From positions 1,719,001 to 1,783,000 of the forward strand of contig JADJLP010000001.1 of assembly GCA_016710065.1 (NCBI GenBank): a stretch of 64,000 bases of DNA, written 5' to 3'. Shown here one piece after another: positions 1 through 7,582 of the stretch. The notes under the pieces were generated by a model. It ran no database searches. It saw nothing but the letters and a program-made list of their open reading frames with translations, and was not told the DNA's origin. The first letter of the stretch is position 1. The number at the start of each line of letters is the position of its first letter. Both the position numbers and the translations under genes were made by a program. Source of the DNA: Candidatus Ideonella esbjergensis. Lineage in GTDB: Bacteria; Pseudomonadota; Gammaproteobacteria; Burkholderiales; Burkholderiaceae_C.

Positions 1-534
1 CATCCCGAAGTGCCATTGGTTGCCCTTCTTCGTCTGGTGCATGTCCGGGTCACGCTCGCCCTTGGCGTTCTTCGTCGAACTGGGCGCGGCGATGATGGTG
101 GCGTCCACGATGGTGCCCGAGCGCATCAGCAACCCCTTCTCGGCAAGGTGCGCGTTGATCTCGTCGAACAGTGTCTTGGTCAGGTCGTTGGCCAGCAGCA
201 GGCGCCGGAACTTCAGCAGCGTCGTGGCATCGGGCACCGATTCGCGCGACAGGTCGATGCCCACGAAGTCACGCATGGACTGGCTGTCGTACAGCGCATC
301 TTCCAGCGCCTCGTCGGCCAGGCCGTACCACTGCTGCAGGCAGTACATGCGAAGCATCTTCGGTACGCCAATCGGCGGGCGGCCGACCCTTCCGCTGCTC
401 GGGTAAGACGGCGCGATGGCCGCCTCCAGGCGCGACCACGGGACGATTCGCTCCATCTCGGCGAGGAACTGCTCGCGCCGCGTGCGCTTCTTCTTCAAGG
501 CGTACTCGGCGCTGGCAAAGCTGCGTTGGCTCAT
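1..534 (-). CDS. IS5-family transposase, N-terminal 178 residues (partial)
   Basis: Reading leftwards from ATG at 534 gives 178 uninterrupted codons to the window edge. The start MSQRSFASAEYALKKK, the GRPPIGVPKMLRMYCLQQWY block, the block around DALYDSQSMRDFVGIDL and the block around GTIVDATIIAAPSSTKN, ending DMHQTKKGNQWHFGM, are the N-terminal DNA-binding region and start of the DDE catalytic domain of IS5-group transposases. The first catalytic Asp is expected in IVDATII. No frameshift is seen. The rest of the gene lies outside the window, so activity cannot be judged. Confidence 0.85.
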   Translation of the reverse strand, partial: MSQRSFASAEYALKKKRTRREQFLAEMERIVPWSRLEAAIAPSYPSSGRVGRPPIGVPKMLRMYCLQQWYGLADEALEDALYDSQSMRDFVGIDLSRESVPDATTLLKFRRLLLANDLTKTLFDEINAHLAEKGLLMRSGTIVDATIIAAPSSTKNAKGERDPDMHQTKKGNQWHFGM

Positions 535-599
535 GCCGCAATGCTGCCGTCACAGCGTCGACCGCGCATCGCGGTCAGCCCGGATAAATCAGCGTTTCC
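1..599 (-). mobile_element. IS5-family insertion sequence, one end, truncated by the window edge
   Basis: The first 599 bases hold the 5' part of an IS5-type transposase read leftwards and about 65 bases of IS end. The outer end reads GGAAACGCTGATTTATCC on the minus strand, a plausible terminal inverted repeat. Immediately outside lies CTAG (600-603), a typical IS5-family target. The other IS end is outside the window, so neither the inverted repeat nor the target duplication could be confirmed. Confidence 0.7.
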
Positions 600-1139
600 C
601 TAGGCGATCAGCCCGTGGGTCGTTGCCCAAGTCACCCAGTCAACGGCTTCGCTGTGGACGATCTCCAAGGTGGCATCGATGCCCATCCGATCCGGAAAGA
701 GGATCAGGTTGTCGCAGTTCCAGCGTGCACACGGCGCGATCAGCCCGTCACATCCGAGGAACTCGACGGCGGCTCCGATCTCCTGAGTGCGAGGCATGTT
801 GACGCCGCCGTAGGCACTCTCTGGCACGCCGAGCGTTGCAAGGTCTGCTCTGACCAGCTTCAGCGTCCGGTGCGCCATGACGCGCAGCGTGTGCAGCATG
901 ACGGGCTTGGTCGGGCGCGGGCTCAGCTGGCCCCAATGAAACGAGATCTCGGCCAGCGCGCCTTCGCGCGCGAGGCTGGTGTAGAGCACCGCGGCGCCGT
1001 CACGCTGCATCCAACGGCCGCCGCTGTATGAGCTGGCCAGCGGGTCGAGGCTTTGCCGCGTACCTCGAAAGACCTCACCGTCGAAGGCCTCCTTCGGGAG
1101 CGCGTCTAACTGGTCCAACAGATCGGGGTCGTGGATCAT
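600..1139 (-). CDS. RES-domain toxin (NAD+-consuming)
   Basis: 179-aa protein with the RES fold signature: FRGTRQ near residue 25, the YTSLAREGALAE segment in the middle, and the C-terminal CDGLIAPCARW...NLILFPDR block, containing the conserved Arg, Glu and Ser that name the family. Characterised RES toxins (MbcT and relatives) deplete NAD+ by phosphorolysis or hydrolysis. It lies 15 bases downstream of a MbcA/ParS/Xre-type antitoxin gene, the usual antitoxin-first order. Its stop codon TAG is part of the CTAG that borders the IS5 element, so the extreme C-terminus may have been set by the insertion. Length is near the family norm, so the toxin is probably intact. Confidence 0.85.
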   Translation of the reverse strand: MIHDPDLLDQLDALPKEAFDGEVFRGTRQSLDPLASSYSGGRWMQRDGAAVLYTSLAREGALAEISFHWGQLSPRPTKPVMLHTLRVMAHRTLKLVRADLATLGVPESAYGGVNMPRTQEIGAAVEFLGCDGLIAPCARWNCDNLILFPDRMGIDATLEIVHSEAVDWVTWATTHGLIA

Positions 1140-1154
1140 CCTGGTGCACTCACC

Positions 1155-1493
1155 TCACAGATGGACACCGTCGAGCAGTTGGTTGACCGATGCCAAGACT
1201 TCGTCCACACGACCTTGCTGGATCAGCTCCGCCGGCACCTGATCGTCGAGCAGGCGCTGGCGCGCGAAGAGCCACAGTCGCGCGTCGTGCGGCTCGTAAA
1301 TGTCGGCCAACTTGTCGATGACGAACTCCAGTTCAAGGAGCTGCTTCTCGGTGCTGGCGTGCGGCAGGGCCTTGCCCTTGTTCCATCGGGAGACGGTTTC
1401 GGGTCGCACGTTCAAGACGTTAGCTACGTCGGATGAGCGCATGGCGCCCTTGGTCTGGATGGCTTCCAGGCGGCGTGCAATAGCGTTGCTCAT
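1155..1493 (-). CDS. Xre/MbcA/ParS-type antitoxin of the RES module
   Basis: 112-aa protein. Residues about 15-45 form a helix-turn-helix (SSDVANVLNVRPETVSRWNKG). The C-terminal half (ELEFVIDKLADIYEPHDARLWLFA) matches the Xre/MbcA/ParS toxin-binding domain, which caps the active site of the RES toxin. It precedes the RES gene by 15 bases on the same strand, consistent with a cotranscribed toxin-antitoxin pair in which the antitoxin also represses the promoter. The start ATG at 1493 begins MSNAIARRLEAI. Family assignment is firm; autoregulation is inferred from the family. Confidence 0.85.
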   Translation of the reverse strand: MSNAIARRLEAIQTKGAMRSSDVANVLNVRPETVSRWNKGKALPHASTEKQLLELEFVIDKLADIYEPHDARLWLFARQRLLDDQVPAELIQQGRVDEVLASVNQLLDGVHL

Positions 1494-1540
1494 GGCATGC
1501 CTCTATGGGTGTGGGGATCTTTTCTGGGGAGAGAGGCGTA

Positions 1541-2830
1541 TCAGCGCAAGCCGCCGCGAGCGACGCGCGTCACAGGATGACGTGCGAACGATGAGTCGCG
1601 GCGCTTCTTGGCATAAGGGCCGAGAGTGGTCCGCAAGTCGTTCAGCCGCTTGGCTTGTCTGCTGGCCTTCAGTGCCAGGTCCTCGGGCAGCGAAAGCTTA
1701 GCCGCGACCAGCGCAGCGTCGCTTGCCGGGCGCAGGTGTTCTTCTAGGAATTCGGTCGGCCGAATCGACTCGGGGATCTGCCCGAGGCCTGCTACCTGGT
1801 GCGTGCGCTGGTAGAGGAAGTGCCTCGCTGGTGCCTGCAGCATGTCGTCGACGCCTCGTCGGCAGCAGTTCGTGTCCCTGCACCCAAACGCAGAGCGTGC
1901 CCTGCCCCCTCCTGCCTCAAAAAAGCGCTCGACATCGACACGCGGCAGCATCAAATCGAGCATGGGCAGATAGATCCGCATCTTCGCGCCGAACACCTTC
2001 TTGCCCTCCTCCGGCACTTTGTGCCAGCTGGCCGTGTCGAAGCGCTCGCCCAGCGTCACGCCGTGCGATAGGCCGCCCACCGCGCCGAAAGCCAGCAGGG
2101 ACAATCCCATCAGGCCTCCGGCATGGTCAGCAACAATAGGCAGCCCGAGAGCGTGAAAGTCCGACGCAGCATCACCGTAGCGAGTGATGGCGGTCGGTGA
2201 GCTGTCGGATCCGCAGCTTGAGATGTTCAGCCACAACCCATCGACCATGGCCCGGCGAAGCTGCTCCAGGACAGCAAGTCGCTTCGGGCCTGTCCGGAAG
2301 GCCTCATAGCTAAGTGCCAGCGAGTAGTGAAGCTGCACATGCCCACCGCCATGGCGCTCCAGCGCAGCGCGAAGCGCGTTGGCGGAGCCGATGTCGATCG
2401 CCAGCCAAGGGTCATCAGGTCCGGTGATCAGGTGGGTCGGCGTGATCACCTGGGTAAACCCATGTTGGATGGCGAACTTCGCAATGTCCTCGGCCATCTG
2501 CCTTTGCTGAAAGGCTGTCGCCAAGTCTTCCAAGGCATGGGGACGCTTCTTGGACCATGGGAGTCCGTCCATGCCCTTCGCATAGCCGCCTACCGTGGCC
2601 ATCGCCTGTGTCTGCGGGTCCAGCACGGCATCGAGGCCACGCTCCAGCACCAGCGACAGCAGTTCCTTCTGCTGCCCGACACGCTTGGCCTCGAAGACGA
2701 CGCCCGTGAACGCAGCCGATCCCGAGGTGATGAAGCTCTGGAGGTCCTTCTGATCCAGGCGTCCAGCTCGAACGTACAGCCCCAGTGGGTCGGGCGCCAG
2801 GCGGACAAGTCGAAGAGGAGAGGTGGACAT
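1541..2830 (-). CDS. Conserved hypothetical protein, possibly TIM-barrel-like
   Basis: 429-aa protein not recognised. The start ATG at 2830 is chosen because a Shine-Dalgarno-like GAGGT lies just upstream; the frame stays open about 50 codons further without coding character. Visible features are an alternation of short hydrophobic strands and helices (FTGVVFEAK, FTQVITPTHLI, GLPIVADHAGG, LLAFGAVGGLSHGV) of the kind seen in TIM-barrel enzymes, and a cysteine-bearing FGCRDTNCCRR segment that could bind metal. The C-terminus is Arg/Lys-rich. A good minus-strand promoter precedes it. It sits between a toxin-antitoxin pair and a PAPS-reductase-like gene. No function is assigned. Confidence 0.6.
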   Translation of the reverse strand: MSTSPLRLVRLAPDPLGLYVRAGRLDQKDLQSFITSGSAAFTGVVFEAKRVGQQKELLSLVLERGLDAVLDPQTQAMATVGGYAKGMDGLPWSKKRPHALEDLATAFQQRQMAEDIAKFAIQHGFTQVITPTHLITGPDDPWLAIDIGSANALRAALERHGGGHVQLHYSLALSYEAFRTGPKRLAVLEQLRRAMVDGLWLNISSCGSDSSPTAITRYGDAASDFHALGLPIVADHAGGLMGLSLLAFGAVGGLSHGVTLGERFDTASWHKVPEEGKKVFGAKMRIYLPMLDLMLPRVDVERFFEAGGGRARSAFGCRDTNCCRRGVDDMLQAPARHFLYQRTHQVAGLGQIPESIRPTEFLEEHLRPASDAALVAAKLSLPEDLALKASRQAKRLNDLRTTLGPYAKKRRDSSFARHPVTRVARGGLR

Positions 2831-2859
2831 GATGACCTCACGAAGCTTAGCCAGAGCAA

Positions 2860-2889
2860 AGTGTAGCGCTTTCCTATGCGCTATGGCAA
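2860..2889 (-). promoter_or_regulatory. Predicted sigma-70 promoter for the 1541-2830 gene
   Basis: On the minus strand TTGCCA (2889-2884), an 18-base spacer and TACACT (2865-2860) form a good -35/-10 pair about 30 bases upstream of the start codon at 2830. The surrounding stretch (2880-2915) is AT-rich compared with the neighbourhood. Confidence 0.5.
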
Positions 2890-3004
2890 TACATATAAAT
2901 TGACATTTTGATTGCGCCCCCGGCGTCCACTGCTGCCTCGGCGTCTTCGGCGGGCAGTGTCCCGCGCTCGGCCGCGCCTTCAAGGTCGCCGAGACGAACC
3001 GTGC

Positions 3005-3865
3005 TCAGCGTTCGCGCTCCTCACCGCGCAGCACTTTCGCCCACACAACCTTGCGCCCCTCCTCGGGACCCGCCTTGCGCGGCCGACCGGCCGAACCCCA
3101 GTGGCCGCCGGCGCTGCGTCCGATGGGGTCCCAGCCCGCGGCGTAGAGACTGGCCCCGCCTTCGCCTTCCGCCGTGTAGGTCACGAGGCGCCGATAGCCC
3201 ATCGCGGAAGCCGCCTTGGCGATCGCGCCGAGCAGCTTGGTGCAGCCGTTGGTCACCGAGGGATCGACAGCCACCCGTCGAACCTCGGCCGTCAGGCCAT
3301 CGTCCAGGTGTCGTGCCACCGGCCGCGCGCACACGGCCACACCATCCAGTTCCTGATCGGCGACACGGCGCAGGCCGACGGCGAACTTGTGTCCCGGGAC
3401 CTTGCCCAGTCTTCGGTGCAGCCGCTCCACCACCAGGTTCGCCTCCCGAAGTCCGACCGGGACGACCTCGTGCTCGAAGCGCGGCCGGGGTGCGACCGCC
3501 CGCCTGATCGCAGCGACGGGGTAGAACTCCACGCTGCCCGGATGCCGCGCGAGTTCGACGCGCACATCGCCGCTCGGATGGATCCAGTTGACACGACGAG
3601 GCCCCACACCGTCGACGATCACGTCGTCGCGCAGCCGGCACAGGCCTTGAGGGTGGTCCAACAGAGGCGGGGTTTGGTCGATGGCATCGCGTGCGGCCAC
3701 GGCGTCGCTGAATCGGGTGAACACCGTCGCCGGCAAATGCAGGCCCGCCGCGGCACCAGACATCGAGTTGCGAACCAGCCAGAACAGTCGCGACGAGATC
3801 GAAGCGATGTCCACCAGCGGTTCGGGAACGGCGCCGGCTCTCGGCGCCAGGGTGGTCGAGTTCAT
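3005..3865 (-). CDS. XF1762-family protein (GNAT-like)
   Basis: 286-aa protein. The C-terminal half (GHKFAVGLRRVADQELDGVAV, then CARPVARHLDDGLTAEVRRV, SVTNGCTKLLGAIAKAASAMGYRRLVTYT, then GASLYAAGWDPIG and GHWGSAGRPRK) is the XF1762 family pattern, a GNAT-acyltransferase-like fold common on phages and plasmids but without a proven substrate. The N-terminal 140 residues are not recognised. The ATG at 3865 overlaps the stop of the upstream PAPS-reductase-like gene as ATGA, implying translational coupling and a joint role. The frame is open far upstream of 3865, but that part is the antisense shadow of the neighbour. Confidence 0.75.
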   Translation of the reverse strand: MNSTTLAPRAGAVPEPLVDIASISSRLFWLVRNSMSGAAAGLHLPATVFTRFSDAVAARDAIDQTPPLLDHPQGLCRLRDDVIVDGVGPRRVNWIHPSGDVRVELARHPGSVEFYPVAAIRRAVAPRPRFEHEVVPVGLREANLVVERLHRRLGKVPGHKFAVGLRRVADQELDGVAVCARPVARHLDDGLTAEVRRVAVDPSVTNGCTKLLGAIAKAASAMGYRRLVTYTAEGEGGASLYAAGWDPIGRSAGGHWGSAGRPRKAGPEEGRKVVWAKVLRGEERER

Positions 3866-5064
3866 GTTTGCAGTCCTTCTTCGGTGTGCAGCGGCAAGTC
3901 GCTGGCCACTGCCTTCGCTCTGGCCACCGTCATCAGTTCGCGGTAGCGCACCAGCACTGCGTCCCGGTCGGTGCGATGCACCTGCAGGCCGACGGCCTGC
4001 GCGACATCGCGACGGACCCCGGCAATCAGTGCCGCTTCGCCCGGCGTGGGCAGGACCGTGGGCCAGCCCTTCACGAAGAGCAGGTGTTCCGGCAGCCTGG
4101 CCTCGGCGCTCATCCGCAGCTGGGCACGCTCCTTGGCCTCCTGCAGCCGCGCGCGAAGACCCGCATCGAGCAGGTCCGGAGCCACGTCGCCGAGCCAACG
4201 GTGGCTCTGGAACGAGAAGGTGCTTGTGGCTTCCAGCGCCACCATCTCGCGGTAGATAGCATGGTTGTCGGCGCAGTTGCTCGACGCCCGAAGGTCATGC
4301 TCCGAGCCGAGCACGCAGAACGCACACGAGACCCTCGTGCTGCCATAGAGCCGATAGGCCACATGGAGTTCGTCGCCCCGGATGCGCACGTAGTCGTTGA
4401 CGTCCCCGCGCCGCCAGCCCAGGAGGGGGTTCCAGGTGTGGCCCGCGCCGCGTCTGCGCGTCGTGCGCTCGTCCTGCTTCCAGGCCGGCATGCGCGCCCT
4501 CTTCGTGCTCTCCTCGCGCCGGATGCCCACGGCGGAGACGACATCGCCCTCGGGAAAGCGCCGGCGCATCTCGCGGGCGATGACCTGGCTCTTGAGCTCG
4601 GCCGTGCAAAAGCGCTGCGCGGCGGTGCTCCACGGCAAGATCAGCTTTACACACTCGAGGTTCGCGTAGCGGGCGACGTTGGCGGCCCAGCGCGACAGCC
4701 ACCGATCCATCATGTCGCCCGCGTTGCGGCGCACGACGACGAGTTCCACGCCGAGGCGATGCGCCAGCCGTTCGCAGACTGGCAGGCTGTCCCTCCAGTC
4801 CACGCGGCCGAGGTCGGCATGGATCAGGAAGCGCCGGCCCTGGTGTCCGATGTCGTCGAGGTGCGCGCACACCCGATAGGCCAGCGCCTGCGAGTCACGC
4901 CCTCCGCTCACGCCGACGAACACCGGTGCCCCTGCACCCAGGACATTCGCGACCTCGGCTGGCACCTCGATCGAGAACCGTTCGACGTCCGCCATCAAGC
5001 CGAACAGGTCCGGCGGGCTCGCCGCGACGGCTTCGTCGCTGCAGTGGATCCTGATGATGTTCAC
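3862..5064 (-). CDS. PAPS-reductase-like PP-loop protein
   Basis: 400-aa protein of the phosphoadenosine-phosphosulfate reductase/PP-loop ATPase superfamily. The PP-loop SGGRDSQA lies at about residues 53-60, followed by HADLGRVDW and a sulfate-reductase-like core (AAQRFCTAELKS, VVSAVGIRREES). The SCAFC pair lies in the second half. Mobile-element members of this family are often near DNA-modification genes, but the substrate is unknown; it is not a clear DndC. The start is GTG at 5064 with no obvious Shine-Dalgarno, so a downstream start is possible. The gene diverges from the regulatory region 5225-5404 and is coupled to the XF1762 gene. Confidence 0.75.
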   Translation of the reverse strand: MNIIRIHCSDEAVAASPPDLFGLMADVERFSIEVPAEVANVLGAGAPVFVGVSGGRDSQALAYRVCAHLDDIGHQGRRFLIHADLGRVDWRDSLPVCERLAHRLGVELVVVRRNAGDMMDRWLSRWAANVARYANLECVKLILPWSTAAQRFCTAELKSQVIAREMRRRFPEGDVVSAVGIRREESTKRARMPAWKQDERTTRRRGAGHTWNPLLGWRRGDVNDYVRIRGDELHVAYRLYGSTRVSCAFCVLGSEHDLRASSNCADNHAIYREMVALEATSTFSFQSHRWLGDVAPDLLDAGLRARLQEAKERAQLRMSAEARLPEHLLFVKGWPTVLPTPGEAALIAGVRRDVAQAVGLQVHRTDRDAVLVRYRELMTVARAKAVASDLPLHTEEGLQT

Positions 5065-5224
5065 GCACTCAGGCTACGAGGCACCTCCTCGTGTTCAAGG
5101 GGCACAGCCCCCACGCCCCATGCCGGGGGCACGAGCCCGCAGACGTCGTCCGAGGTCCTCATCGCCGACTCCCGATCCACCGTCGGAGCGCTGCGGCCCG
5201 TGTCATCAGGCACATGCTGGACAC

Positions 5225-5404
5225 ATGAACCTGCGCCGGCTTCAAGACCTCGCGAGACCCCTACCCAGGGCCACAACCGAGTGGCAAACTTGCAGAGCTT
5301 CCTGCTGGCGATCGTCGCTGGTACAGCCTTCAATGAGAGCCGTCAACGGCTGGACTTGGAGTCCAAGGTGCCCTGCACCCTGGCGTTAGCGGTCGTGACC
5401 CGCA
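5225..5404 (+). promoter_or_regulatory. Operon-head element A: upstream box plus 23-bp repeat copy 1
   Basis: 5225-5237 reads ATGAACCTGCGCC, a 12/13 match to the box at the other plus-strand operon heads. 5382-5404 is copy 1 of the exact 23-bp repeat, whose last 20 bases are GTTAGCGGTCGTGACCCGCA. A CATACT -10 like those of copies B, C and D is not obvious here; TTGCAG at 5290-5295 is a weak -35 candidate. The region separates the divergent PAPS-reductase gene from the plus-strand operon. Confidence 0.65.
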
Positions 5405-5851
5405 CTTGAATCGACCGTCTTCGGACGGCCATGCCGTGCAAGCGGCGAATCCCGGCGCGCGCAAGCGGCCGAACCAGTCCGTGCTGGTTGGCGTCGATCC
5501 CGGTCGGCGCGCCTCCTTGTCGATGTGCACACGACACATCGGCCACGACGTCGGCTGCGCCAGCCGCGCAGGCTCCTTGCCTTCGTGCGTCGTCATCGCT
5601 TCGCGTGGCGCCGCGAAGTCCTCTCGTCATCCGGCCTGCTGGATGACCTCGGCTGGACACACCCGTGTGCCTGGCCCGAATCCCTGGGACGCAAGTCCTG
5701 AAGTGTGCGAAAGACCCATCGCTTCGGCGTGGGTCTCTTCGCCTGTCCATGGGCGCGCGATCGCGTCGCCTTCAACCCGAATGGGGAACGTTGCTTCTCC
5801 ATCCGGGGGACGTGTCGTTCCCCTTTTGCATTTGTGCAAAGGAGAACGACC
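5405..5851 (+). other. Leader region without a convincing gene
   Basis: 447 bases between the 23-bp repeat and the first convincing plus-strand gene. A tight hairpin with arms CCGTC/GACGG and a TTCG tetraloop lies at 5415-5428, just after the repeat. A further long-range pairing GGGGAAC/GTTCCCC falls near 5785-5823. Frame fragments in 5450-5700 have some coding look, but none has both a start and a ribosome site, so no gene is called. It may be a decayed small gene or a long structured leader. Confidence 0.4.
5822..5842 (+). promoter_or_regulatory. SD-sequestering hairpin before the 5852 gene
   Basis: CCTTTTGCA (5822-5830) pairs with TGCAAAGG (5835-5842) across a TTTG loop with one bulged T. 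The 3' arm contains the AAAGG Shine-Dalgarno of the ATG at 5852, so the ribosome site is buried in the stem. Confidence 0.55.
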
Positions 5852-6019
5852 ATGTCGAAGTCCACGGCTCACACCGTGTGCCGCCTCTGTGGCGGTAGTG
5901 GCCTGCCGCAACACCCCGTTGTGGTGGCCAGGAAGCCTCCGGCCCTGTGCACCACGTTCGTCCGCCCGTCGGCCGACGTGGTCGTCCCGATGCCCCAACC
6001 GCTGCCGCTGGCTGCGTGA
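5852..6019 (+). CDS. Small hypothetical protein (55 aa)
   Basis: MSKSTAHTVCRLCGGSGLPQ start; 55 aa with one CxxC (CRLCG) and a proline-rich C-terminus ending PMPQPLPLAA. It starts at ATG 5852 with AAAGGAG upstream and ends 7 bases before the next gene. A single CxxC is not enough to claim a zinc finger. First convincing gene of the operon behind element A; supported mainly by its ribosome site and position. Confidence 0.5.
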   Translation: MSKSTAHTVCRLCGGSGLPQHPVVVARKPPALCTTFVRPSADVVVPMPQPLPLAA

Positions 6020-6026
6020 GGAGCAG

Positions 6027-6242
6027 ATGGACAAGCACCTGTGGCTGAGCCTGCTGCGTCTTGTCGACGAGGGCAGCGCTGAAGAGCTTCAGGCGAAGAA
6101 GGAAGAACTCCTTCAGAGCCTGGAGCGGCTGCGGATCACTCGCGGCCCTGTCCGCAGCGATGTCCTGCGGGTCGTGCGCCTGATCGACGAGGAACTCGTG
6201 TCCCGTCTTCATCTGGAGCAACGGCGCAAAGGACGTCGTTAG
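6027..6242 (+). CDS. Small helical hypothetical protein (71 aa)
   Basis: MDKHLWLSLLRLVDEGSAEE start; 71 aa, almost entirely predicted amphipathic helix with heptad-like Leu spacing and a basic C-terminus (LEQRRKGRR). GAGGAGC precedes the ATG at 6027. Charged-helix composition suggests a small oligomeric or DNA-associated accessory protein, but no family is recognised. It overlaps a possible minus-strand gene at its 3' end. Confidence 0.6.
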   Translation: MDKHLWLSLLRLVDEGSAEELQAKKEELLQSLERLRITRGPVRSDVLRVVRLIDEELVSRLHLEQRRKGRR

Positions 6243-6373
6243 CGGAAGGTTCGAGGCGCCTCGCGAGGGCCTGCTTGTCGGGCCGATCGAACAGGATCGC
6301 CCACATGTAGGCCCGCTCGAGCGCTTCGCGCCCGCCATCGATGACTTCAAGAGTCTGGCCTGAACGATCCATC
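6136..6373 (-). CDS. Possible small protein convergent with the 6027 gene
   Basis: Starts MDRSGQTLEVIDGGREALER at ATG 6373 with AGGAAG about 8 bases upstream. The first 45 residues (through AYMWAILFDRPDKQALARRL) look like real protein; the last part lies antisense to the 6027-6242 gene and is low-complexity. Either a true convergent overlap or a gene whose 3' end has drifted. 78 aa, no family recognised. Confidence 0.4.
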
Positions 6374-6424
6374 GTGATGGCTTCCTGTGAACACCGGCTT
6401 GCCGGCGAGTTCATGCTACCCCAC

Positions 6425-6476
6425 GGGGACGCTTCGTCCCCTGCGGCCGGGTCGTCTCCGTGGACATCCAACGGAG
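6425..6476 (+). promoter_or_regulatory. Tandem hairpins, the second burying the SD of the 6483 gene
   Basis: Hairpin 1: GGGGACG/CGTCCCC with a 3-base loop (6425-6441). Hairpin 2: CTCCGT (6456-6461) pairs perfectly with ACGGAG (6471-6476), and the loop can add GGA/TCC. The CGGAG Shine-Dalgarno of the ATG at 6483 lies in the 3' arm. Confidence 0.6.
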
Positions 6477-6482
6477 CGAACC

Positions 6483-7037
6483 ATGCATCAGCAATTGCCC
6501 AGCATCGGCCCCATCCACGGCCAGCTCGCCGCCCCGGTTCCACCGGATCGTCACGAGTTGGCCGAGGAGATGGCCTGGGTGCACCTGTACCGCGCCGTGC
6601 GCCAGCCTCCCGGCGCCGCGGAAGTGGTCAAGTACCTCAACAGCAACCCTGAAGCCAGGAGCCGCCACGAGGCGCTTTACCTGATCGCCTGCGAGACCTT
6701 GCATGCCAAGGCCCTGGCTGACGAACAGAGCGAGCGCACCGTGGCCGCGTTCCGCGCGATCTTCGTGACCGCGCCCATCAGCGTCCTGCAGCTGGCGACG
6801 GCCATCGTCGTCGCCATTCCCAGGATCTTCTCCGGCAGGTCCACCGCCGACCTGAAGGCCTCCAGGCCCAAGGCCGGCGCCTCGCGTGCCAAGGCACGCG
6901 TGGACGTGCTCGCGAAGCATCCGGAGGTCGCCGAGGTGATCACCGGGTTCGCCGCATCGCCGAGCACCGCGCCCGCGACGCCGGAAGCGCCGGCTGCCGC
7001 CGAGGCTCCCGCCTCACGCGGCGGCCAGGCAGCGTGA
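6483..7037 (+). CDS. Hypothetical protein (184 aa)
   Basis: Begins MHQQLPSIGPIHGQLAAPVP at ATG 6483, the only start with a ribosome site (CGGAG). The body is helical: HELAEEMAWVHLYRAVRQPP, then RSRHEALYLIACETLHAKAL, then a hydrophobic segment near residues 95-115 (VTAPISVLQLATAIVVAIP) that could be one membrane pass. A basic linker and an Ala/Pro-rich tail follow. No family recognised. Its end overlaps the convergent small gene 7014-7229 by 24 bases. Confidence 0.65.
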   Translation: MHQQLPSIGPIHGQLAAPVPPDRHELAEEMAWVHLYRAVRQPPGAAEVVKYLNSNPEARSRHEALYLIACETLHAKALADEQSERTVAAFRAIFVTAPISVLQLATAIVVAIPRIFSGRSTADLKASRPKAGASRAKARVDVLAKHPEVAEVITGFAASPSTAPATPEAPAAAEAPASRGGQAA

Positions 7038-7229
7038 CACCTCGCTGTCGATGAGCCACGCCAGGATCTCGAACTCCTTCGAGTCCTCTGCGTAGTAGGC
7101 CTTGCACTGCGCGACGTACAGCGCCAGGCCGTCGAGCGTTCGAACGCCATCCACCGGGAAACCGGTGATGCGTTCGAGCCGTTCGGCTTCCTTGCGGGTC
7201 AGCCTGATCGCGTTGCCCAACCTCAGCAT
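7014..7229 (-). CDS. Small hypothetical protein (71 aa)
   Basis: MLRLGNAIRLTRKEAERLER start, ending IDSEVSRCLAAA. GAGAGGAC lies about 8 bases upstream of the ATG at 7229. The composition is normal for a compact mixed-fold protein and it is not the mirror of a plus-strand gene over most of its length, which supports it. No family recognised. It is convergent with the 6483 gene and lies in a plus-strand operon, an odd position. Confidence 0.5.
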   Translation of the reverse strand: MLRLGNAIRLTRKEAERLERITGFPVDGVRTLDGLALYVAQCKAYYAEDSKEFEILAWLIDSEVSRCLAAA

Positions 7230-7318
7230 CTTCGTCCTCTCGCGAACCAGCCTCCGTGTCTAGCACGCGAAGTGCCGCGGTCAAGGCTCTCGCGAAGGCA
7301 CATCCCTAAGGACTGTCC

Positions 7319-7582
7319 ATGACGATGAACGTCGAAGCCCTACAGACCATTGAACTCGACGCCACCCGCGCGCCTGCGCAGATGGTCGACCACTACATCC
7401 AGCTCGTGCGCAACAGCCGCATCGAGCAGGTGCCAACACGCCTGCGACTTCATCAACCCGAGCGGGGCGCCCTACCCCCGGTCGGGGTGGCGGCGCCTTT
7501 CTCGCACAACAAGAAAGGAAACGTCACATGGCAACTCGCAAGACGAAACATCCGCCCAAGGGCGAGCAGCGTCGCCGCCTGA
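7319..7582 (+). CDS. Possible small protein; C-terminus uncertain
   Basis: Starts MTMNVEALQTIELDATRAPA with AAGGA 7 bases upstream of ATG 7319. The first 40 residues (to RNSRIEQVP) look coding; the rest runs through the hairpin leader and ribosome site of the next gene, which is unlikely to be protein. Another frame carries the plausible string CDFINPSGAP just downstream, so an indel near 7430 or an artefactual tail are both possible. Confidence 0.4.
   Translation: MTMNVEALQTIELDATRAPAQMVDHYIQLVRNSRIEQVPTRLRLHQPERGALPPVGVAAPFSHNKKGNVTWQLARRNIRPRASSVAA
7496..7518 (+). promoter_or_regulatory. SD-sequestering hairpin before the 7528 gene
   Basis: CCTTTCT (7496-7502) pairs perfectly with AGAAAGG (7512-7518) around a 9-base loop. 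The 3' arm is the AAAGGA Shine-Dalgarno of the ATG at 7528. Confidence 0.55.

Noticed and set aside
3868..5409. 513-codon plus-strand frame opposite the PAPS-reductase-like gene
   Set aside because: Antisense; the minus strand has the PP-loop and an overlapping partner.
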